Below are positions 60,945 to 64,000 of a stretch of DNA of 64,000 nt, in pieces (positions within the stretch are counted from its first letter, which is position 1; every line of letters starts with the position of its first letter). The notes beneath the pieces are model-generated. The model saw nothing but the letters and a program-made list of their open reading frames with translations, made no database searches and was not told the DNA's origin. The position numbers and the translations under genes were made by a program. This DNA comes from Enterobacter asburiae (GTDB taxonomy: Bacteria > Pseudomonadota > Gammaproteobacteria > Enterobacterales > Enterobacteriaceae). Location: contig NZ_JAKCMV010000028.1 of the NCBI RefSeq assembly GCF_021440515.1, positions 1 to 64,000 of the forward strand. Direction: 5' to 3'.

Positions 60945-61026
60945 AATCAACTCCTTGATAGTTGGTGAGGTTAGACGCCCTTTGGTGCTCCAACACTTTA
61001 GGGCGTTGCAGAATCCTGAATCCATG

Positions 61027-61072
61027 TGGTAGGTACCACATGCAGATAAATTAACCGAAGTGGTACCTACCA
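61027..61072. promoter_or_regulatory. 13-bp perfect inverted repeat in the symE / RHH divergent region
   Basis: TGGTAGGTACCAC (61027-61039) and GTGGTACCTACCA (61060-61072) are exact inverted copies 20 bases apart; each contains a GGTACC palindrome. The right copy ends on the A of the ATG at 61072. Probably a dimeric repressor site; it may instead be a recombination site. Confidence 0.75.
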
Positions 61073-61233
61073 TGCAAGAGAAAAAGAAACCAAATTTTGA
61101 CCGCACCAAGAGTACGATGAAGAACATCCGGTTTGAGGATGAGCTTTTGGAACAAATTGAGAAAGCAGCGGGTAAGGGGAATTTTAGTAAGTGGGTAAAA
61201 GAGGCATGTAGATTACGGCTCTCAAAAGAATAA
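61072..61233 (+). CDS. Small ribbon-helix-helix-like protein (DUF3950/YnfO-like)
   Basis: A 53-residue basic protein. MKNIRFEDELLEQIEKAAGK and NFSKWVKEACRLRL form a beta strand followed by two helices, the Arc-type ribbon-helix-helix plan; it resembles the YlcI/YnfO family of E. coli prophages. It could bind the inverted repeat that overlaps its own start. Short length makes the call less certain. Confidence 0.65.
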   Translation: MQEKKKPNFDRTKSTMKNIRFEDELLEQIEKAAGKGNFSKWVKEACRLRLSKE

Positions 61234-61357
61234 TTAAAAGTAACGTTAAAAATTGGTGTGATTTTTTTTATTAAAGGTTGGTATAGCTAACAATAACGTT
61301 ATTATTAGCTATGATTAATTAATCAATATATTTAATTATTATTGGGATCAATTATTT

Positions 61358-61564
61358 TCAGCCAAATTTATCCTTGAATTTCTGAGAGCTAACCCGACGG
61401 TTCATTTTCCCATTGCAGTTAGGACATAAATGTTGTTTTTTACCTTCGATAGTCCAGGTATGATATTTTTTTTTGAAAGAGATGCCACATATATCACATC
61501 GACTGGGTTTAAATATAGCACCAATAATAACTAATAAAACTACACCACCAAAAATCCATTCCAC
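61358..61564 (-). CDS. Small membrane-anchored zinc-ribbon protein
   Basis: A 68-residue protein with an N-terminal membrane segment (about residues 3-18) and a cytoplasmic zinc ribbon: CDIC (residues 23-26) and CPNC (47-50), then a basic tail (KMNRRVSSQKFKDKF). Not recognised as a named gene. It is AT-rich relative to its surroundings, which suggests recent arrival. Confidence 0.6.
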   Translation of the reverse strand: MEWIFGGVVLLVIIGAIFKPSRCDICGISFKKKYHTWTIEGKKQHLCPNCNGKMNRRVSSQKFKDKFG

Positions 61565-61723
61565 AATGTCTTTCCTTAACTAACTGTTATCTAAAGCAAT
61601 TAGAAGAATAACATTTGCCACTTAATACAATAAGTGATCAAATTCACATTGTTTTGAATCAAGCTGGAAACTATATAAGTAAGACGTCAGGTAATACGAC
61701 ATAAGAGCATCTGTGGTAGATTT

Positions 61724-61818
61724 TGGCGGAAGATCACAGGAGTCGAACCTGCCCGGGAACGCTGGCGCCCCCAACTGGATTTGAAGTCCAGCCACCTCAC
61801 CGGAGATGACGATCTTCC
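61724..61818 (-). tRNA. selC: tRNA-Sec (anticodon UCA)
   Basis: A 95-base tRNA with encoded CCA (61724-61726), GGAAGATC acceptor stem at its 5' end (61811-61818), anticodon TCA on the minus strand (61782-61784), an 8-bp acceptor stem and a long variable arm, as in E. coli selC. It reads UGA with selenocysteine through SelB. selC is a classical integration site of pathogenicity islands (LEE, SPI-3). The accessory genes on the 3' side fit this, but no repeat of the tRNA end is seen nearby. Confidence 0.97.
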
Positions 61819-61848
61819 GCGCCTCGATTGCTACATGGAGGCGGGCGC

Positions 61849-61854
61849 ATTATA
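61849..61854 (-). promoter_or_regulatory. -10 element of the selC promoter
   Basis: TATAAT on the minus strand, 30 bases before the tRNA start, followed by a GC-rich discriminator (GCGCCCGCC) as in stringently controlled stable-RNA promoters. The -35 region is not close to consensus. Confidence 0.6.
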
Positions 61855-62105
61855 GCTACTTTCAGTCATTTACCACATACCCAGACCCACTTTTTTCACT
61901 CCTCTTTTGACCTGCATTCCCCTCTTGCCATTAATCTCTAAGGAAATCCTCAGGTTAGCAATTTGTGCGCCTCAACTTTTAACGCGATCACAAAAAAGAA
62001 GAAACATAACCTGCTAACCAGATATCAGAATACCCGCTCACCCATCAATGGTTTACAACATCTGCAACCGGTCTCAGCGCCCCCTACAGCGTGAAGGATA
62101 AAAAG

Positions 62106-63500
62106 ATGAAAAGCGAAGTGTTGTCCGTTAAAGAGAAGATTGGCTACGGCATGGGTGATGCCGCCAGCCACATCATTTTTGATAACGTTATGTTGTACAT
62201 GATGTTTTTCTACACCGATATCTTCGGCATTCCCGCAGGGTTTGTCGGTACGATGTTCCTGCTGGCGCGTGCGCTTGATGCCATCTCCGACCCGTGCATG
62301 GGCCTGATTGCCGACCGTACCCGCAGCCGCTGGGGGAAATTCCGACCGTGGATATTGTTCGGCGCCATCCCGTTTGGCATCGTCTGCGTGCTGGCGTACA
62401 CCACGCCGGACCTCAGCCATAACGGCAAGCTGATTTACGCCGCCGTCACCTACACGCTGCTCACCCTCCTTTATACCGTGGTCAACATTCCTTACTGCGC
62501 GCTCGGCGGGGTCATCACCAACGACCCGACGCAGCGGATCTCGTTGCAGTCCTGGCGCTTTGTGCTGGCGACGGCGGGCGGGATGCTCTCTACGGTGCTG
62601 ATGATGCCGCTGGTGAACCTGATCGGCGGCGACGACAAAGCCTTTGGTTTCCAGGGCGGTATCGCCGTGCTGTCGGTGGTCGCCTTCCTGATGCTGGCGT
62701 TCTGCTTCTTCACTACCAAAGAGCGCATTCAGGTGCCGCCGAGCACCACCTCCATGCGTGACGATCTGCGTGATATCTGGAAAAACGACCAGTGGCGCAT
62801 CGTCGGGGTGCTTACCATCCTCAATATCCTCGCCGTCTGCGTGCGCGGCGGCGCGATGATGTACTACTGCACCTGGATTATGGGCTCGCCGGAAATTTTC
62901 GTCGCCTTCCTCACCACCTACTGCGTCGGCAACCTGATCGGCTCGGCGCTGGCGAAACCGCTCACCGACTGGAAGTGCAAGGTCAGCATCTTCTGGTGGA
63001 CCAACGCCCTGCTGGCGGTGGCGAGCGTGGCGATGTTCTTCGTGCCGATGCACGCCACTGTCACCATGTTTATCTTCATCTTTGTGATTGGCGTGCTGCA
63101 CCAGCTGGTGACGCCGATCCAGTGGGTGATGATGTCCGACACCGTCGATTACGGCGAATGGACCAACGGTAAACGCCTGACCGGCATCAGCTTCGCGGGC
63201 ACGCTCTTCGTGCTCAAGCTGGGCCTGGCGCTGGGCGGCGCGCTCATCGGCTGGATGCTGGCAGGCGGGGGCTACGACGCCGCCGCGAAAACGCAGAACA
63301 GCACCACCATCAGCATCATCATTGGCCTGTTTACCCTGGCCCCGGCGGTCTGCTACGTGCTCAGCGCCATTATTGCCAAACGCTATTACACGCTCAAAAC
63401 CCCCTTCCTGACCAAAATCATGGGCGAGCTGGCGCAGGGTGCGCGTCGCAATCAGCAGGAGTTTGAGAACCTGCCGATTAGCAAAGAATTACAGAACTAA
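62106..63500 (+). CDS. yicJ: YicJ, GPH-family alpha-xyloside/sugar symporter
   Basis: A 464-residue transporter with twelve membrane segments. MGDAASHIIFDNVML near the start, the DRTRSRWGKFRPW loop and the VMMSDTVDYGEWTNGKRLTGI loop are the glycoside-pentoside-hexuronide symporter motifs, and the whole protein closely resembles E. coli YicJ. It imports an alpha-xyloside, probably isoprimeverose, for YicI. The ATG at 62106 follows AAGGA; a GTG 15 bases upstream is less likely. Confidence 0.95.
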   Translation: MKSEVLSVKEKIGYGMGDAASHIIFDNVMLYMMFFYTDIFGIPAGFVGTMFLLARALDAISDPCMGLIADRTRSRWGKFRPWILFGAIPFGIVCVLAYTTPDLSHNGKLIYAAVTYTLLTLLYTVVNIPYCALGGVITNDPTQRISLQSWRFVLATAGGMLSTVLMMPLVNLIGGDDKAFGFQGGIAVLSVVAFLMLAFCFFTTKERIQVPPSTTSMRDDLRDIWKNDQWRIVGVLTILNILAVCVRGGAMMYYCTWIMGSPEIFVAFLTTYCVGNLIGSALAKPLTDWKCKVSIFWWTNALLAVASVAMFFVPMHATVTMFIFIFVIGVLHQLVTPIQWVMMSDTVDYGEWTNGKRLTGISFAGTLFVLKLGLALGGALIGWMLAGGGYDAAAKTQNSTTISIIIGLFTLAPAVCYVLSAIIAKRYYTLKTPFLTKIMGELAQGARRNQQEFENLPISKELQN

Positions 63501-63512
63501 GAGGACGATACG

Positions 63513-64000
63513 ATGAAAATCAGTGATGGAAACTGGCTGATTCAGCCTGGTCTGAACGTAACCTATCCGGTGCAGGTGTTCGACGTGGAGCAGCAGGGCA
63601 ACGACCTGGTGGTGTACGTGGCGCCGCGCGACGTGCGTGAACGCGCCTGGCAGCTCGACAGCCTGATGTTTACCGTGCGCCTGTTTGCGCCGCAGGAGGG
63701 GATTGTCGGAGTGCGTATCGAGCACTTCCAGGGGGCGCTCAATAACGGCCCGCACTATCCGCTCAACGTGCTGAAGGATGTAAAGGTTGAGATTGAAAAC
63801 AACGACGGGTTCGCCGAGCTGAAAAGCGGCAACATCAGCGTGCGCGTTACCAAAGGCGAGGTCTGGGCGCTCGATTTCCTGCGCAACGGCCAGCGCATAA
63901 CCGGCAGCCAGCTGAAAAACAACGGCTACGTGCAGGACGACAACACCAGGCGCAACTACCTGTTTGAGCGCCTGGATCTGGGCGTCGGGGAAACGGTCTA
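63513..64000 (+). CDS. yicI: YicI, GH31 alpha-xylosidase (3' end outside window)
   Basis: The first 162 codons of the gene, starting with ATG after GAGGA and 12 bases after yicJ, so it is in the same operon. The sequence [15 protein letters not shown] and the segment [11 protein letters not shown] match the N-terminal beta-sandwich of E. coli YicI. The catalytic domain is not in the window. It hydrolyses alpha-xylosides in the cytoplasm. Confidence 0.95.
   Translation, partial: MKISDGNWLIQPGLNVTYPVQVFDVEQQGNDLVVYVAPRDVRERAWQLDSLMFTVRLFAPQEGIVGVRIEHFQGALNNGPHYPLNVLKDVKVEIENNDGFAELKSGNISVRVTKGEVWALDFLRNGQRITGSQLKNNGYVQDDNTRRNYLFERLDLGVGETV

Noticed and set aside
61700-61830. Attachment-site direct repeat of the selC 3' end
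   Set aside because: I looked for a second copy of the tRNA end to the left in this window and did not see one, so no integrated element with defined borders is claimed.
62025-63101. 358-codon open frame on the minus strand opposite yicJ
   Set aside because: His/Arg/Gln-rich shadow of the well recognised yicJ coding sequence; no ribosome binding site or motif.

Overview
The window is chromosomal DNA of a member of the Enterobacteriaceae, most likely Enterobacter or a close relative. The core genes are recognisable orthologues of the E. coli region around selC: yicN, nepI, yicL, yicS, nlpA, the selenocysteine tRNA gene selC, yicJ and yicI. Here they are separated by large accessory blocks. 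No database search was possible, so all family names come from reading motifs, lengths and gene order.

Left part (1-7.2 kb): the end of a type VI secretion (T6SS) vgrG, a DUF4123 adaptor/chaperone gene, four tandem copies of a membrane-anchored DUF3304-type gene on an exact 621-bp period, and a Tle1-like (DUF2235) lipase-fold effector. Each of the first three DUF3304 copies is followed by a 20-codon mini-gene copying the start of the effector gene. The effector has Asp where the family has its Ser nucleophile.

7.2-24.5 kb: a mosaic of core genes (yicN, nepI, yicL, yicS, nlpA) and accessory metabolic or regulatory genes: a LysR regulator, an SRPBCC protein, a lactose/cellobiose-type PTS operon (IIB, IIC, 6-phospho-beta-glucosidase, IIA, porin) with its LacI repressor and visible operators, an alpha/beta hydrolase, a TetR/MFS efflux pair and a VapBC module.

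24.5-43.9 kb: an EAL phosphodiesterase and two LuxR-like regulators, then a first chaperone-usher fimbrial operon on the minus strand, a MarT/FidL-like membrane regulator pair, and an Ecp-like (alpha-fimbrial) operon on the plus strand. Directly after ecpE, on the same strand, come two tiny genes for homologous peptides with double-glycine leaders and glycine-zipper mature regions, a terminator, a C39-peptidase ABC exporter, an unrecognised 249-residue protein and an HlyD-type adaptor. This looks like a complete microcin- or class-IIb-like peptide export system next to a pilus operon, and it is the most interesting object in the window. No immunity gene is recognisable.

44-50.7 kb: a metallo-beta-lactamase-fold hydrolase whose ribosome binding site lies inside a 12-bp perfect inverted repeat, an amidotransferase-like/AraC regulator, an AAA ATPase, a Phd/RelE-like toxin-antitoxin pair, a DUF523/DUF1722 protein, a periplasmic 5-hydroxyisourate hydrolase-like protein, an MlrA-like MerR regulator and the lipocalin Blc. 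50.7-58.7 kb: a third fimbrial operon (minus) with its own LuxR-like regulator and a second MarT/FidL-like pair. 58.8-61.6 kb: a GlxA-type regulator, an acetyltransferase, a SymE toxin gene, a probable antitoxin remnant and two tiny genes beside a 13-bp perfect inverted repeat. 61.7-64 kb: selC, then yicJ and the start of yicI (alpha-xyloside uptake and hydrolysis).

Taken together the window is a selC-adjacent region rich in surface and competition functions: three pilus systems, at least seven pilus-linked regulators, a T6SS effector locus, a probable secreted-peptide locus and three toxin-antitoxin modules, inserted between conserved yic genes.
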